Positions 21,374 through 33,883 of a stretch of 64,000 bases of DNA are shown here, piece by piece. Source of the DNA: Notolepis coatsorum (Eukaryota > Chordata > Actinopteri > Aulopiformes > Paralepididae); NCBI GenBank assembly GCA_963971535.1, contig OZ020586.1, forward strand, positions 70,645,548-70,709,547. The letters run 5' to 3'. Positions within the stretch are counted from its first letter, which is position 1; each line of letters starts with the position of its first letter. Below the pieces are notes generated by a model that ran no database searches, was not told the DNA's origin, and saw only the letters and a list, made by a program, of their open reading frames with translations. A program made the position numbers and the translations under genes.

Positions 21374-22653
21374 CTTGGAAGTTAGTGGGTTAGAGGAGAA
21401 TAACTTCATTGAACTGTCCAAAGTGTTCACACAGAGGAACATCCCCGTCTCCGTGAAGAACGTTCCACAACAAAAGGATGTTGACAAATGGCCGTACCTC
21501 AACGAAGTCAGGTTGCCACACATCAAAGCCGAAGTGGAGCTTCTCATCGGAACAAGAGAACACAAGCTGCTAGAGCCGTGGAAAGTGATCCACAGCCAAG
21601 CAAACGGACCATATGCGGTCAAGACTGCTCTTGGGTGGATTCTGATGGTCCACTGGAATAGCCAACGGACACTACAGCAAGTGACGGTGAACAATCAAGT
21701 GGTGCAGTGAACAGAATTGCTGTCGAGACTGAGGGTATAGAACGGCTTCTTCTCCAGCAATATAACCATGACTTTCCCGAACGAAACTGTGATGACAAGT
21801 TAGAGATGTCACTTTGTGTCAGGCTCTGCACACTATGTGGATGGACATTACTACATAAATCTTCCGCTGAAGAGAGCGAGTGTCCAAATGTCAAACAATC
21901 GAAGTGCTGCTATGCAGCGAGCACTAAACCTCAAGACCAAGCTGAAGAGGAATCCTGAGTTCCATGCCGAGCACACCAGCTTCATGGGTGACATGTTTAA
22001 CGCAGGATATGCAGTGAAAGTACCAACAAGACTGTTAAGTCGTCAGGATGGAAAAGTATGGTACCTTCCCCATCATGGAGTCTTCCACCCACAGAAGAAA
22101 AAGATGTGTGGTGTTTGACTGCGCCGCCAGCTACCAAGGAGTCTCATTGAACAGTGAGCTTCTACAAGGACCAGACCTAACGAACACCCTGGTCGGAGTG
22201 TTGACTCGCTTCAGACAGGAGCCGGTCGCCATGATGGCTGACATCGAAAAGATGTACTACCAAGTGCGCATGCCTGATGAAGACACCGATCTCCTGCACT
22301 TCCTGTGGTGGCCCGAGGGAGACATCACCCAGGACATCGCCGAGTACAAGATGGTTGTGCATCTCTTCGGTGCGACCTCCTCACCCAGCTGCGCCACATT
22401 TGCTCTACAGAGGACAGCACAAGAGAATAGGAGCAAGTCTCCACCTGAGGCTGTAGATACAGTTCTCAAGAACTTTTATGTAGACGACTGTCTAAAGTCG
22501 GTCTCCAACAAAACTCAAGCCATCGCCCTACGAGCAGACCTCACCGCATTGTGCGCCAACGGAGGTTTTCACCTGACCAAATGGACAAGTAACAGTCGCA
22601 GGCTGCTTGAGTCTGTCCCAGACAATGAAAGAGCAAACGAACTGAGAGACCTG
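21339..22653 (+). pseudogene. BEL/Pao reverse transcriptase remnant, upstream part
   Basis: The chain passes through at least three frames. 21360-21710 holds the end of protease and KTALGW, which in this family lies at the protease to polymerase junction. 21711-21815 and 21816-22100 continue in shifted frames, with [11 protein letters not shown]. 22100-22653 holds [24 protein letters not shown] and the catalytic YVDD in NFYVDDCL (about 22474-22494). The frame is broken at 22654 by a Harbinger-like element and resumes exactly at 24240. No function is expected. Confidence 0.82.
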
Positions 22654-23420
22654 GGCCCTCATTCATCAACGTGTCTTACGCACAGATTTGTGCTTAACCT
22701 GTGCGTACGATCATTTCTAAGCAAAGAGTGGGATTCATAATTTCAACTTGAACTTGACTCCGTGCTTACGTGTACGCACAGGTCGGAGCACACTTAGCTG
22801 ACGCCGTGGTAGAATATAGTTACTACGCATAAGCGCTCCTCAGTTCTGCATTAGTTTCAAGGCGGAAATAAAGACACTGGCGCGTGTTCTGTATGACCCC
22901 CGTAATCCATTATAGTTCATTGTAAAATAGCAACAGTAGTGTAATTATGGTCAAAACCCTATAAATAGCATTTGGAATAATAGATCTTTCTCTCAGAATG
23001 AATGCAGCATGGTTTATATAGCGTTATCGGAATATACGGGGTGTACTGGGTTAGGGCTGCACGATTTTGGGAAATAATCTAATTGCGATTATTCTGACAG
23101 ATATTGCGATTGCGATTTGCGATGCGATTATAACATATTTTAAAAAAAAATTACAAGAAGAATGTTGCTGCTTTCTGTAGTCGGGTCCCAACTGCAAAAT
23201 TACTGTATTACCCTGTATTATACACTTTTACTATCATGTAGACTATTCTGCTTTGTGTTTACATGTGATGTATTGTATACATGCACATTTATTATGTTCT
23301 TGTGTGATGTATCGCACATTTTATTGCTGTGTGATGTATTGCAAATGTTATTGCTGTCATCTTGGCCAGGTCTACCTTGCAAAGGAGATCTTGTATCTCA
23401 ATGGGACTTCCTGGTTAAAT

Positions 23421-23456
<36 letters not shown>

Positions 23457-24239
23457 GCAGGCTTGGCGATTTGATAATTGCATCATTCCAAATCGCGATT
23501 TCAATTAAAAAACGATTAATCGTGCAGCCCTATACTGGGTGTACTGGCTCCGCGTAGCTCAACTCGTTATTATTTTGCGCACAGACCGCAGAAACACGGG
23601 AACGTTTTGATTATATTTAAAAGGCTTTACGTTAAACGAAACAAGTGGAATTTCGAAGCTGTAAGCAGAATACAAGTCATATGAACACCCACGATATAGT
23701 GTTCTTCCCCCTTTTTACTGTATAAGAAAGAATAAAAAAACGCATTGCAATGACACCAGGGTGTATGTGTATTACAAAACCCTTGCAATAATGTGTCTGT
23801 GTGGGTGATATGACTTGTATTATGCTTACAGGATTCCACGTATTTAGTTTTACAATGTCAAAGCCTTTTAATGTAAATCAAAACGTTCCTGTATTTCTGC
23901 AATCTATGTGCAAAATAATAACGAGTTGAGTTCTAACAAAGAACATATTACATTCTTGGTTCGACAGCAGTGAACAATCTCCGTGAAGTGTCTCAGAGTT
24001 CCGCTCGGGTCAGTCCATTATTTCACATCCCATGGGGGGTGTTTCCTCACTTTCATGACCATATATGGATACGAGCATTGACGGTAGAACAAAGTGGTAT
24101 TCATCAACACGGAGGAGCATAGGACCTGTGTACGCACGGTTGATGAATCCCGATTCTTCTGTGCATGCACTGATTCTACATTCTGTGCGTACGTGTGGAA
24201 ATAGAACATATTCTACGTCCACGTTGATGAATGAGGGCC
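22654..24239. mobile_element. Harbinger-like element with internal foldback, copy 1
   Basis: Both ends carry GGCCCTCATTCATCAACGTG as inverted repeats. The 3-bp duplication CTG (22651-22653 and 24240-24242) flanks it. Removing the element leaves the surrounding BEL frame in register, which confirms the boundaries. The interior holds a hAT MITE (23052-23532) and two long inverted arms (about 23555-23700 and 23795-23937). No transposase is visible. The superfamily call rests on TIR and TSD length. Confidence 0.8.
23052..23532. mobile_element. hAT MITE, TAGGGCTGCACGATT type
   Basis: Ends are TAGGGCTGCACGATTTTGGG and, on the other strand, TAGGGCTGCACGATTAATCG. The 8-bp duplication TACTGGGT flanks it (23044-23051 and 23533-23540). 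A poly-T run of about 30 lies at 23421-23452. It lies inside the Harbinger-like element. Confidence 0.9.
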
Positions 24240-24302
24240 CTGGATCTGACCAACGATGCTCTCCCTGTGGAAAGGGTCTTAGGAGTGTTGTGGTGCATCG
24301 AG
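24240..24302 (+). pseudogene. BEL/Pao polymerase remnant between two insertions
   Basis: A 63-bp island of BEL coding sequence (reading LDLTNDALPVERVLGVLW in the host element's frame) remains between the Harbinger-like element and the hAT element. It continues at 31616 with the ESDSF segment. Confidence 0.75.
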
Positions 24303-25248
24303 TAGGGGTGGACGGTATGGTCTAAAATTTATATCACGGTATAATTTGAAGCATAGACAGTAACGGTATATATCACGGTATCAGTGTTTCAGTTAGAATA
24401 ATTTTTTTTGCCCGATAGGCAGGCTATATAAAGAATGACATCGTCAAGGCATGTAGATTTATAATATTTTAACTTAAAACTAGGCTACTTTTGCGTATAG
24501 TCATTATATTCCAAATAAAATAAGTCCCGAGTCGAGACTCCGTGCTGCTCCCAACGAATCCCAATAGTATGCAACTGCAGAGCCGCAGAGCAGGGGCGCT
24601 TTCAGGTCCGGTCACAGGCCCGCTCAACAGCACCCCCCACCCAACGGCTAAATTGGAGTATTGCACTGTGCAGGCACAGCGGCCCCGCTCTGCCGGCTCT
24701 GCAGCTGCATTTGCTTCTCGCAAAATCCAGCATCCAGCCCCGCTGCCCAGCCGTCGTTATCAGAACACTACACACATATCATAATGTTCACAGCAAACTG
24801 TAGTTGATCACCAGGTATGTTTTATTAACGTAGAATAATTCATATAAGAAAAACGATAGGGAAATCTCTTACCTTTCTCCACTGGTTAAAAATGCCAGGA
24901 ACTGAAATTGAAAATTGCTGTGCGCCGTGGTGACATGTGTTTATTATGAAATGACAATTGCGTGTTGACACGCCCACTGCGCGAAGCCTCCTAAATAACT
25001 TTTTCTAGTTTGCACATATCTATTATCTTTTTTTTGTATTTTATTTTTTTATAATTTTTTAAACAAACACATAAACAAACATGACACACGATTAGATATA
25101 CAAGCATCGTTAACAGTGCACATCAAATTAAATCACAGTTTAAATAAATGTCTAATACCTGCTATCTATTCCCCTACACACATATGCTCTTGCTCGCACC
25201 CCCCACCCTGGACCCCCCAATGGATAATCCATCCATTATCATTCGCTC

Positions 25249-28200
25249 CTAGCCAGACACTACCATTATTATGCTAGCTTTTATTCTCTCCACCACTTCT
25301 AACCACATTGTCAATTTGGATTCATTGAGACCCAAAATTCTTGCTGTAGATATTTCTAGATAAATCACATCGAGATATGTAAGAATCCAGACCTTTCGGC
25401 AAATCTTTTCCGGTTGAATCCACCGTGATGCTATCAGTTTTTTAGCCACTGTAATACCAGATAAAACCAATCTCTTTAGCTGTATAGGTACTGCATACTC
25501 AAAAACGTCATTCAGCAGTAATACAGAGGGGTGTACAGGTATATTCAGAATTAAGAGATTTGATAATTGCTGAGTCACTTCTTTCCAGAATATCTTAACT
25601 GGTGGGCAGTCCCAGTACATGTGCATAAATGTCCCCTCGTCCCCATTTGTACATAAGGAGCATTTGGAGTCTTGTTTAAGACCCATTCTGTTCAGTCTTA
25701 TAGGAGTCAAGTATGGCCTATGAATATAGTTAAGATTGATTTGTTGATGGTCCGGGTTATTTGATGCAAGTCGAACATTTGCCCAGGCTTCTTGCCAATC
25801 AAAATCTATTTCCAGGTCTGGTATATCCCTCCTCCAAATAGAGTCTAGGTGGAGGGTTTCATACGAGGCCGTTAGTAATTGAGGATAAAAATCTGATACA
25901 AAACCTCTCGATGTCTCTTTCATAGAAACATTTGTGGTATCTGTGGTGTGCAATTGGTATCCTTAATGGAACACCGTGAGACTTCAAACATAATAATTGT
26001 GCGTAAAAATAATATGTGGAACCGGTGAGATAAAAATAAATTCTATTTCATCATAACTACAAATACCCTGTTTGTTGAAAACATCTTCTAATGTATGTAT
26101 GCCTTGCTTTTCCCATCTAGGGAATCTTATAGGTCGTTTCCAATCAGGAGTGCATTGTTATTGAATAAGGGAGTATGATTCTTGCATTTATGTGGGTTAG
26201 AATATTTTTTTTGCGTTTCACGCCATATCCGGATCGCATGAGTAATTATGGGGCCAAATTTCAGTTCGCATTGCTTAATTGATATTTTGGTGTATACTAT
26301 GTCCTGCAGTCTCTGTGGTGCTACTATATTTACTTCTAAATTTCTCCAGGATACTGATGCTTGGGGTTCAAACCAGGTTGTCAGTGGTCTTAAAGTGTAC
26401 GCCTTAAAATAGTGGAAAAAATTTAGAAATGCCATCCCTCCGTCGGCTTTGTTTCTCTGTGCGGTGGATCTTTTTATACGTGGTGGTTTGTTATTCCAAA
26501 TAAATTTATATGCGGAAGAGTGTAATTTTTTCCAGTAACCATCTGGAGGGGGTAACGGAAGCATTGAGCTGATGAAGTTGATTCTAGGTAAGACATCCAT
26601 CTTAACTATTGAAACCCGTGTGTAACTGAGGGGTACAATTCCCTGACTGTATTAATAAAGTACTGATATCATTGAATCACTACCGTCTATGTACTTCTGG
26701 CCAATACTGTACATAAGTATTATTAGATCAGAACACTCCAACAAGAACACGGTTTTCCACACAAAATACTCGGTTAGAATATTTATTACATAAAAGGGAT
26801 TAGATTACATTACTTAGTTGCGCTTATAAGGCAAATAGAATGTGCAGGTAAATCAATAGTGCATATTAAGTAATTATCTAGGGATCTTCTGGGAAAGGGT
26901 GTACTACCGGTTGTAAGCCAGCAGGGGGAGGCAAAGCTCTATGCAAGTCCAGGGTTCAAGGAGGTGATGTCACCCCTGGAGCAGCGGGGATAGCAGCCTG
27001 GTCCCAGGATGTGCTGCGTAGGTGAAGGTAGAAGCCGTGGAGCCTCTGGTACGACAGAAACGGGCTTGAGTGAGCAGTGGGGTAGGCGGTTCTCTGCTTC
27101 CAGCAGCGTAGTGAAGAGTGAAGAATAATAATCCTTGCCGGAGAGTGGCACTGATGGCGGGGTGTAAGTCCTCCGTGGTGCTGCTGCTCCGGTGTAAATC
27201 CTCCGGTGCGGTAATGCACGGCTGAACTTGACGTTACTATACTATTAGCACGGGCAATAAGTGCTCTATGTCGACGCACAATTACTCACTCCACGTGGTC
27301 TTTGACTCGTAATGAAGGTTTACTAATAAAATAGAGAACGATACGACAAACAGACGTATTTAGGATAACACGAGACTATATTGGGGCAATGCGAGCCCTG
27401 CTGTACCGCACGTTGCGTAGTGGGTAAGGCTTTACTTGGTAACTGAACCAGACTGAACTGAAGGCGAACTGAAAAGGAACTGCAAGGGGACTGCAAGGGG
27501 GGTTCTGTATTCGCCGCGCTATATTTATATGTGCGGGTGAACAAATAGTGCCTATCTCATTTCTGTCGCCTCTCGGTCTCGTAGCCGTGGGCGAAAGCGG
27601 GCATGTTTGGGCAAGTCCTGGCGGTAGCTTTCAAGTCAGCTCGAGGGGGTAAGGCTTTACTCGGTACCTGGCGCCAGGGGATCGCTTCCAATAGGGGAAC
27701 GAATATTATGGTCCGTCCTGCTAGACTAAAGGGATATTCAGTGCATATTGTACAAGGAATATACAGGGGATATCAAACGATATACAAATATTATACATGG
27801 GATCTCAGGCAATAAATATATATATTCGGTTTAATCTGACCCTTTGTAACACCGTGCCTGTACTGAGTTTTTAAGTTGAGACCACCTGTCAAAGTCGTAT
27901 TTGATTTTATTTTGGATTTCTATGTAATTGTGTTTCACCGTTTGGCTTATGGTAGGGAATACTTCAACTCCCAAACATCTAAAGTGTTTAACCATTGGTA
28001 TTTCTTCTGGAAGACTTGTATTCTCTGCAGGGGCATTCAGTGGAAGGAAAGCCGACTTTGGCCAGTTTATCTTAAATCCCGATAGGTCGCCAAAGTCATT
28101 AATCAACTTGAGAAGATGAGGCATTGCGGTGTTAGGGTTTTGCATGAACAGTATTACGTCGTCCGCATAGACTAATTTTGTGTTGTGTGCCCTTGATTAC

Positions 28201-30209
28201 GATTGGTTCTATGAGTTGGGATTGTCTTATATATTGTGCTAAAGGTTCTAGTGATAAATCGAATAGTCCGGGACTAAGGGCAACACTGTCTAGAAGAGCG
28301 TGATACCGGAAATATTCCAGAGGTGATTATACCTGTTGTAATCATGGCCGATGGGTCTTTGTATAATACTTTAATCATATCAATGAATCCTTTTCCTAAC
28401 CCCATCCTTTCTAATACTGCCCATAGATACGACCATTCCAGCTTATCAAAAGCTTTCATTGCATCCAGGGACAGCATCGCCTTGGGTGTGGTGTCATCCT
28501 TGCTGGCATCTAGTACGTATAGTAATCGTCTTATGTTGTCAGTGATCAAACGGTTTCTTATGAAGCCAGTTTGATCCGGATGAACTAAAGACGTCATATG
28601 CTTTTGAAGTCTGATGGCTAATACCTTAGAGAGCAGTTTGATATCGGTTCCGAGGAGGCTTAAAGGTCTATAACTACCGCACTCTGTGGGGTCTGTCTTT
28701 TTTAAGGAGGACTGTTATGAGTGCAATATTGTCGTTCTTATGAAAGTTCCCCTCCTTGAGTATAAAATCATATTAAGTAATAGGGGTCCAATTATGTCCC
28801 AGCATGAGAGGTACATTTCTGGTGGGATACCGTCTCTTCCAGGAGCCCTACCACTTTGCATTTTGGATATGGCCTTCCTGAGTTCCTCTAACTGTTTAGC
28901 AAGTTTGGGGAGGTTAATTTGAGATATGTGTCCATTTTGTTTTGATCGAAGGTCGTTTCTGATTTATACAAGTTGGAGTAGAATTCTTTGAATGTCACGT
29001 TTATTTCTTTGGTGTCTGTTACAAGTCCTTGTTGTGCTTTAATGGAAGTTATATCTGCAAATTTTGCGTTAACTCTTAATCAGGTAGCTAGTAGGTGACT
29101 TGGTTTGGAACCTTGAGAGTAATGCTGTTGTCTTGTGCTACGTATTTGTACTTCAGATTGTTGTCTGTAAATGGCGTTAATCTCTATTTTTAGTAAATTA
29201 ACTTGAGATTCCAGTCGAGCCGAGTCGTTATTGTAAAGAAGTAAATAATGTAGAGTAAAGCGTTTCTAATTCCGCCAGTTTTGAGCATCGATTCTTGCGT
29301 ATTTTGGATGAAAAGCTATCCGTGAAATCCTTGATCATTCCCTTTACCGACATCCATAATATTCTAGGGTCCGGCACCGAGTTCACATTCTCTGGTAGGA
29401 ATACTGAAAGAGCTTCTTTGAGTTGTGTAATGAATTCCTTGTTATTCAGCAGTGTTGTGTTAAAGCGCCATCTTGGGGCTCGGGATGATAGTACACCAAA
29501 TGATCCTTTTCGGAGTAAATAACAGTGATCTGATAATGCATTGGGTACCATATCCACTTCATAGTTATCAAATAGTCTCGGTGTTGCGAAAACATAATAT
29601 ATTCTGGAGAGTGTTTTATGTCTTGCTGATCGACAAGAGTACTTCCGGGTCGTGGGGTTGAGTGATCGCCATAGATCATTTACACCTGTATTCTTTGCTT
29701 AATCCTTTAACGCATTAGATGACTTTTTTTGTTCGTTGGAAAAGTTGGGATAAGATTTATCCAACCCAGGGTCCCAAATGGCATTAAAATCTGCACAAAT
29801 TATAATTGAGTATTCTGGAAGGTCTAACATTTCCCTAGTTAGTGCAGTGTAGAAATTAGTTTCGTATAGATTTGGGGCATATACCGCTACCAACGCTATT
29901 TTCCTATTCTTGTGTATAATCTTAGCTATGGTTATCCGACCATCTGCATCAGACCATACTCCCTTCAATTCAATATTCAATTTCCGTTTCACGACTATAG
30001 CAACTCCACGGGTTCTCGTTCCAAAGGAAGAGTGACTAATGTTATGGTATGTGTTGTCCGCTAACGTAGCTTCGTCTCCCACTAAAATGTGCGTTTTGCT
30101 TAAGAGAGCCACATCAACCCGTTTGTTTTTCATCAATGTGACCACGCTTTTGCGTTTGTTGATTATTTATTCCCCCAGTGTTCCAGATCATTATATTCAA
30201 ACTAGCCAT
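25249..30209 (-). pseudogene. LINE ORF2 remnant, multiply frameshifted and split by a solo LTR
   Basis: Endonuclease pieces lie at 29699-30209 (LLSKTHIL, AVYAPN, CADFN) and 29228-29679 (LSDH). Reverse transcriptase pieces lie at 28274-28597 ([18 protein letters not shown]) and 27852-28145 (SGFKINWPKS). After the LTR they continue at 26127-26600 (LPRINFISSMLPLPPP) and 25249-25953, with a C-terminal zinc-like motif CSLC...HMYWDC. The YADD region near 28160-28180 is disturbed by an indel. GGDFN is altered to CADFN. The enzyme is not functional. Confidence 0.85.
26621..27851 (-). mobile_element. Solo LTR of a BEL/Pao element
   Basis: The 1,231-bp segment runs from TGTAACTGAGGGGTACAATT to CTGACCCTTTGTAACA. 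It matches the LTRs at 54779-55977 and 59675-60883 across its length, with moderate divergence. The 5-bp duplication CCGTG flanks it (26616-26620 and 27852-27856). A flanking duplication without internal sequence means LTR-LTR recombination removed the rest of the element. Orientation is inferred from the complete element. Confidence 0.9.
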
Positions 30210-30721
30210 AATCTATACATATTGATTTGTATTTGTTGGTAATATTTCTGGAGTGCGAATTCACAATGGATTTACATCCCACTGTTGAGGTCCCGTTGAG
30301 CCGAGCATAAAAACATACAAAAAAAAACCTGATCCCCCCCTCCCTTACAGTCGTACAAGGTACCTATTTGATACCTCCTTCGCGTACAACTTCTTCCTTT
30401 CCTGCACCTCCGGTCTGCCCAGAATGAGCAATTTATCCTAAGCTTTCCTATGTGTACCATAGGATCTATACTTTTAATTCTAATTTAATAGAATGTCACC
30501 TGTGACCAAGCCTCTCTCCCGTTAATGTAATTATAACAGAATGAAAATTATACCTCAATTGGTACTCATTTAAACTTTTTTTTCCTTTTTCTAACCTTCT
30601 ATTAACATTTATTGGTTAGAACATTTCAGAATACCTTTGCATGTTTACACATCTAAACGACAAGGAGATTTTTAAATACTTGTATGCAGATCGTCCCCCG
30701 TCATGCGTGATCATTAATCTG

Positions 30722-31269
30722 TTATGGTGGTCGTTGTTCTGATTCATCCAAACCCACTATACGGAGGTTAAATCTGCGGGCGTGCCGTTCTATTTCTAAG
30801 CTGGAGCTGTTTGTTTTCCAGTTGCATTTCCTTCGATACTTCTGCGATAGCTTCAAATAGTTCCTTATTCTTCTCATCTTGTTTCCGTGAGTATTCGATC
30901 CCAGTATTTGCAACCGCCGCTATGCGATCGGTTTGTGCTACAACCTGTGTCTTGATTTCTTCAAGTTTAGCCTCTATGGCTATCTTAAATGCGGTAGCAT
31001 TAGTCTCGGCTCTTTCCACAGCTTTAGCAATATCATTAACCTTGTCGGTTAAGATCTTCATCATAGCTGTCATCAGCGTTTTGAAGTCGGGTGACACTCT
31101 CCATGACTGCCTCGGCTGAGGTCGTCGGAATATTGGAATCCATGCGATTGTCTGGCTTTTTGTTATCAGTAGCGTCTGCTTTTCCTTTCACTGTGGAACG
31201 TGTCACTGCGCCGTCTACCGTTGGAGAATCTGCTTCACGTCTTTTTGAGTTATCTTTCTTTGCTGGCAT
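30722..31269 (-). pseudogene. LINE ORF1 remnant
   Basis: The N-terminal part (31036-31269) is basic and low-complexity. The following frame (30768-31097) is a long coiled coil rich in E, K, A and Q. RRFNLRIVGLDE (about 30750) marks the start of the RRM-like domain. The sequence then stops: most of the RRM and the C-terminal domain are missing before ORF2. At least one frameshift (near 31040-31090) and a C-terminal deletion are needed to explain it. Confidence 0.7.
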
Positions 31270-31615
31270 GCTGTTGATATAGTTAGTTGAAGGTCTTAGT
31301 TAATATATACGTCGAGGTTTAAACACATTAGTGTTGTATAAAGTAGGTTTTTAAGCGAAATTAACAAATTGGAGCGGAGCGTGTGACAGATGCGACCGTC
31401 ACATACTGTCGTCAAACCGGAAGTCACATTTCTATTATCTATGACTAATTCTATCTATTTTTAGGGGCAAATGAGAGTGAAATAGTCGCGCTGTGGTTAA
31501 ATGACGTCATTGCCATTTTAGAGCTGCTCTACCGGTTACAAGGTATAGTCAAAATCCATACCGTAGAGCAAATTTATACCGTATACCGTTTATACTGTCC
31601 ACCCATAGCATCGAG

Positions 31616-32345
31616 TCTGACTCATTCAAGTTCAGGATCAATCTTAAAGACAGACCCGTCACAAGACGAGGAATCCTTTCAGTAACCAGTTCTATCTACG
31701 ACCCACTGGGTTTCCTTGCCCCAGCAATCCTCCCTGCGAAGATGCTCATGCAGCAGCTGTGCAAAGAAAGGCTTGCATGGGACGACGAAATTCCTAAAAG
31801 GTTTGCCCAAAAATGGACCACGTGGCTGCAAGAGCTTCACCAACTGTCAGAAGTGGGTGTAACCAGATGTGTAAGACCAGTGGACTTCGGACCGGTTGCA
31901 GAAGCACAGCTTCATCACTTTTGTGACGCGTCCGAACATGGGTACGGGACAGTCTCCTACCTCAGACTGACAAGCAACAATGGACAGGTTCACTGCGCCT
32001 TCATGATGGAACAAGCCTGTGTTGCTCCAACAAAGCAAACTACTATTCCACGAATGGAATTGACAGCAGCGGTAGTGGCCGTGAACACTGACAAGATGTT
32101 GAGACGAACACATACATCTTACACACGCAGTCGAAGACACAGATGCTGTGAACAAGTTGATAAACCACTATTCCAGCTGGTACAGACTGAAAAGAGCCGT
32201 CGCCTGGATTCTCCGACTGAAGGATATGCTGCTACAGTGCTGTAGGAAGAAGATAGATCTACAAACAGATCTCGATGGTCAAACAAGAACTGACAACCAG
32301 AACGACAGCAAGTCGATGCCAGACCTGGGCACCTTGACAGTTGAA
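31616..32345 (+). pseudogene. BEL/Pao connection and RNase H remnant
   Basis: 31616-31750 holds SIYDPLGFLAP, the conserved block downstream of reverse transcriptase in BEL/Pao. 31742-32110 holds the start of the RNase H region with LHHFCDASEHGYG and PRMELTAAV. The frame shifts near 32110-32150, where part of the RNase H domain seems deleted. SSWYRLKRAVAWILR follows in another frame (32165-32210). Confidence 0.8.
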
Positions 32346-32359
32346 TGTCTAACGAGAGC

Positions 32360-32425
32360 CGAGATAATAATAATAACTTTATTTGTATAGCACTTTTCAT
32401 AGAGGTTGCAGTTCAAAGTGAGATC
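32360..32425. mobile_element. Short insert inside BEL pol (LINE/SINE tail-like)
   Basis: About 65 bp (aataataataactttatttg, then tatagcacttttcatagagg) interrupts the BEL coding sequence between TVECLTRAE and the segment with TQQFPEEVLML. A gagat motif repeats at both junctions. The sequence resembles a generic 3' tail common in fish repeats; its family is not certain. Confidence 0.45.
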
Positions 32426-32429
32426 ATCA

Positions 32430-33675
32430 GATTCAGTCAAACCCAGCAGTTTCCTGAAGAAGTACTCATGCTGGAGAAAGGAAGCAACGTGAAGAAGAGC
32501 AGTCATCTAACAAAGCTTGACCCAGTGATCCAGGATGGAGTTCTGAGGGTCGGAGGCCATCTCTGTGCATCTGCTATGCCGAAGCATGTGAAGCATCCGG
32601 TCATCATCCCAAAGGATTCGCACGTCACTACACTGATAAGACACTCATGAGAAAATCGGACACTGTGGAAGAAACTATATGCTCTCACGTTTGCGTCAAA
32701 GGTATTGGATCCCCTCAGCGAACTCAATGGTGAGGAAGTTCTTGTCAAGATGTGTGGTCTGCAGAAAAGTCAAAGGCAAGACCCTCGGACAAAAGATGGC
32801 AAACTTGCCTCCAGACAGGATAGAACCTGACAAGCCCCCTTTCACTAACGTAGGGGTGGATTATTTTGGTCAGTTTGACGTGAAGCAGGGCCGCAGCACT
32901 GTGAAAAGATATGGCGTCCTGTTTACCTGTCTCACTACGCGAGCAGTACACAATAAGTAGCGCACTCGCTTGACACCGACTCGTGTGTGAATGCAATCCG
33001 TCGTTTTCTGTGCAGGAGAGGACAAGTAGCAGTTATGCACTCAGACAATGGGACACATTTTGTAGCCGCTGAGCGTGAGCTGCGAGAGTCGATTCAGCAG
33101 TGGAATCAAGCAAAGATTCAAGATGCACTGATGCAAAGAGGAATCAAATGGGTTTTCAACCATTTTGGAGGAGTCTGGGAGAGACAGATCCGATCTGTAA
33201 GGAAAGTAATGAGATCTGTGCTGAAGGAACAAACAGTCAGTGATGAGTGTCTACACACATTGCTGTGTGAAGTGGAATACATACTAAATGACAGACCACT
33301 CACAACAACAGACGACCCTTCAGATCTCGAAGCATTGACCTCTAACCACTTACTACTGATGAAGAAACAGCCAGTCATGCCGCCTGGACTGTTCAGCAAG
33401 GAGGATTCATACTGTATGCACGCAGAAGATGGAAGCAGATACAATATCTCGCCGACTTATTCTGGAAGCGATGGGTGCGTGAGTTCCTTCCCCAGTTGCA
33501 AGAGCGTCAACGATGGACCCAGATCCAGAAGAATCTGTCAATTGGAGATGTCGTCATGATCTTGGATGAATCAGCGCCACGGAGCTCATGGTTGCTGGGA
33601 AGTCGTTCAGATCATTCCCGATGCAAACGGACTTGTGAGGCGTGTGCTGGTCAAGACGAAGACAAACACCCTTGA
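32430..33675 (+). pseudogene. BEL/Pao integrase and C-terminal domain remnant
   Basis: The H-H-C-C zinc region is visible: HVTTLIRHS and, after a frame change, SRCVVCRKVKG (about 32730-32770). The catalytic core follows in two frames: the first D in VGVDYFGQF (about 32858), the second in HSDNGTHF (about 33036) and the E in GGVWERQIRSV (about 33170). The protein then shifts frame at about 33475 into RWTQIQKNLSIGDVVMI, the domain that follows integrase in this family. The DDE core is recognisable but frameshifts inactivate it. Confidence 0.82.
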
Positions 33676-33871
33676 AAGACCTGTCGACAAGCTGTGTCTC
33701 ATCTATGAGAAGGACAGTTAAACAAAGAGGACTTTGATCTGCGTATCCTTTGTACGTTAATTACATTCACGCTAGAATTCGCTTAGCATATGGGATAATG
33801 CTTTATGTTCAAAATTTACGTTGGCTCTAGTTTGTTTATTGAGTAATTGGCAGCCTGCTTGTCTTCCAATT

Positions 33872-33883
33872 AGAGGCCGGAAA
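33872..33883 (+). other. Polypurine tract of the decayed BEL/Pao element
   Basis: The purine-rich sequence agaggccggaaa directly precedes the 3' LTR. Plus-strand DNA synthesis would start here. Confidence 0.55.

Larger units (their letters stand above)
25029..31430 (-). mobile_element. L1/Tx1-type LINE, copy 2, decayed
   Basis: It is related to the element at 11855-18965: same ORF order and similar protein motifs. The duplication TCTATTATCT (25019-25028 and 31431-31440) flanks it. On the minus strand it carries ORF1 remnants (30722-31269), ORF2 remnants (25249-30209) and a 3' end rich in T on the plus strand (25029-25060). It is interrupted by a solo LTR (26621-27851). Confidence 0.82.
24303..31607. 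mobile_element. hAT element, TAGGGGTGGACGGTAT type, split by a LINE
   Basis: Ends are TAGGGGTGGACGGTATGGTC and, on the other strand, TATGGGTGGACAGTATAAAC. The 8-bp duplication GCATCGAG (24295-24302 and 31608-31615) is exact. Without the LINE at 25029-31430 the element is only about 0.9 kb and carries no transposase. Confidence 0.85.
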
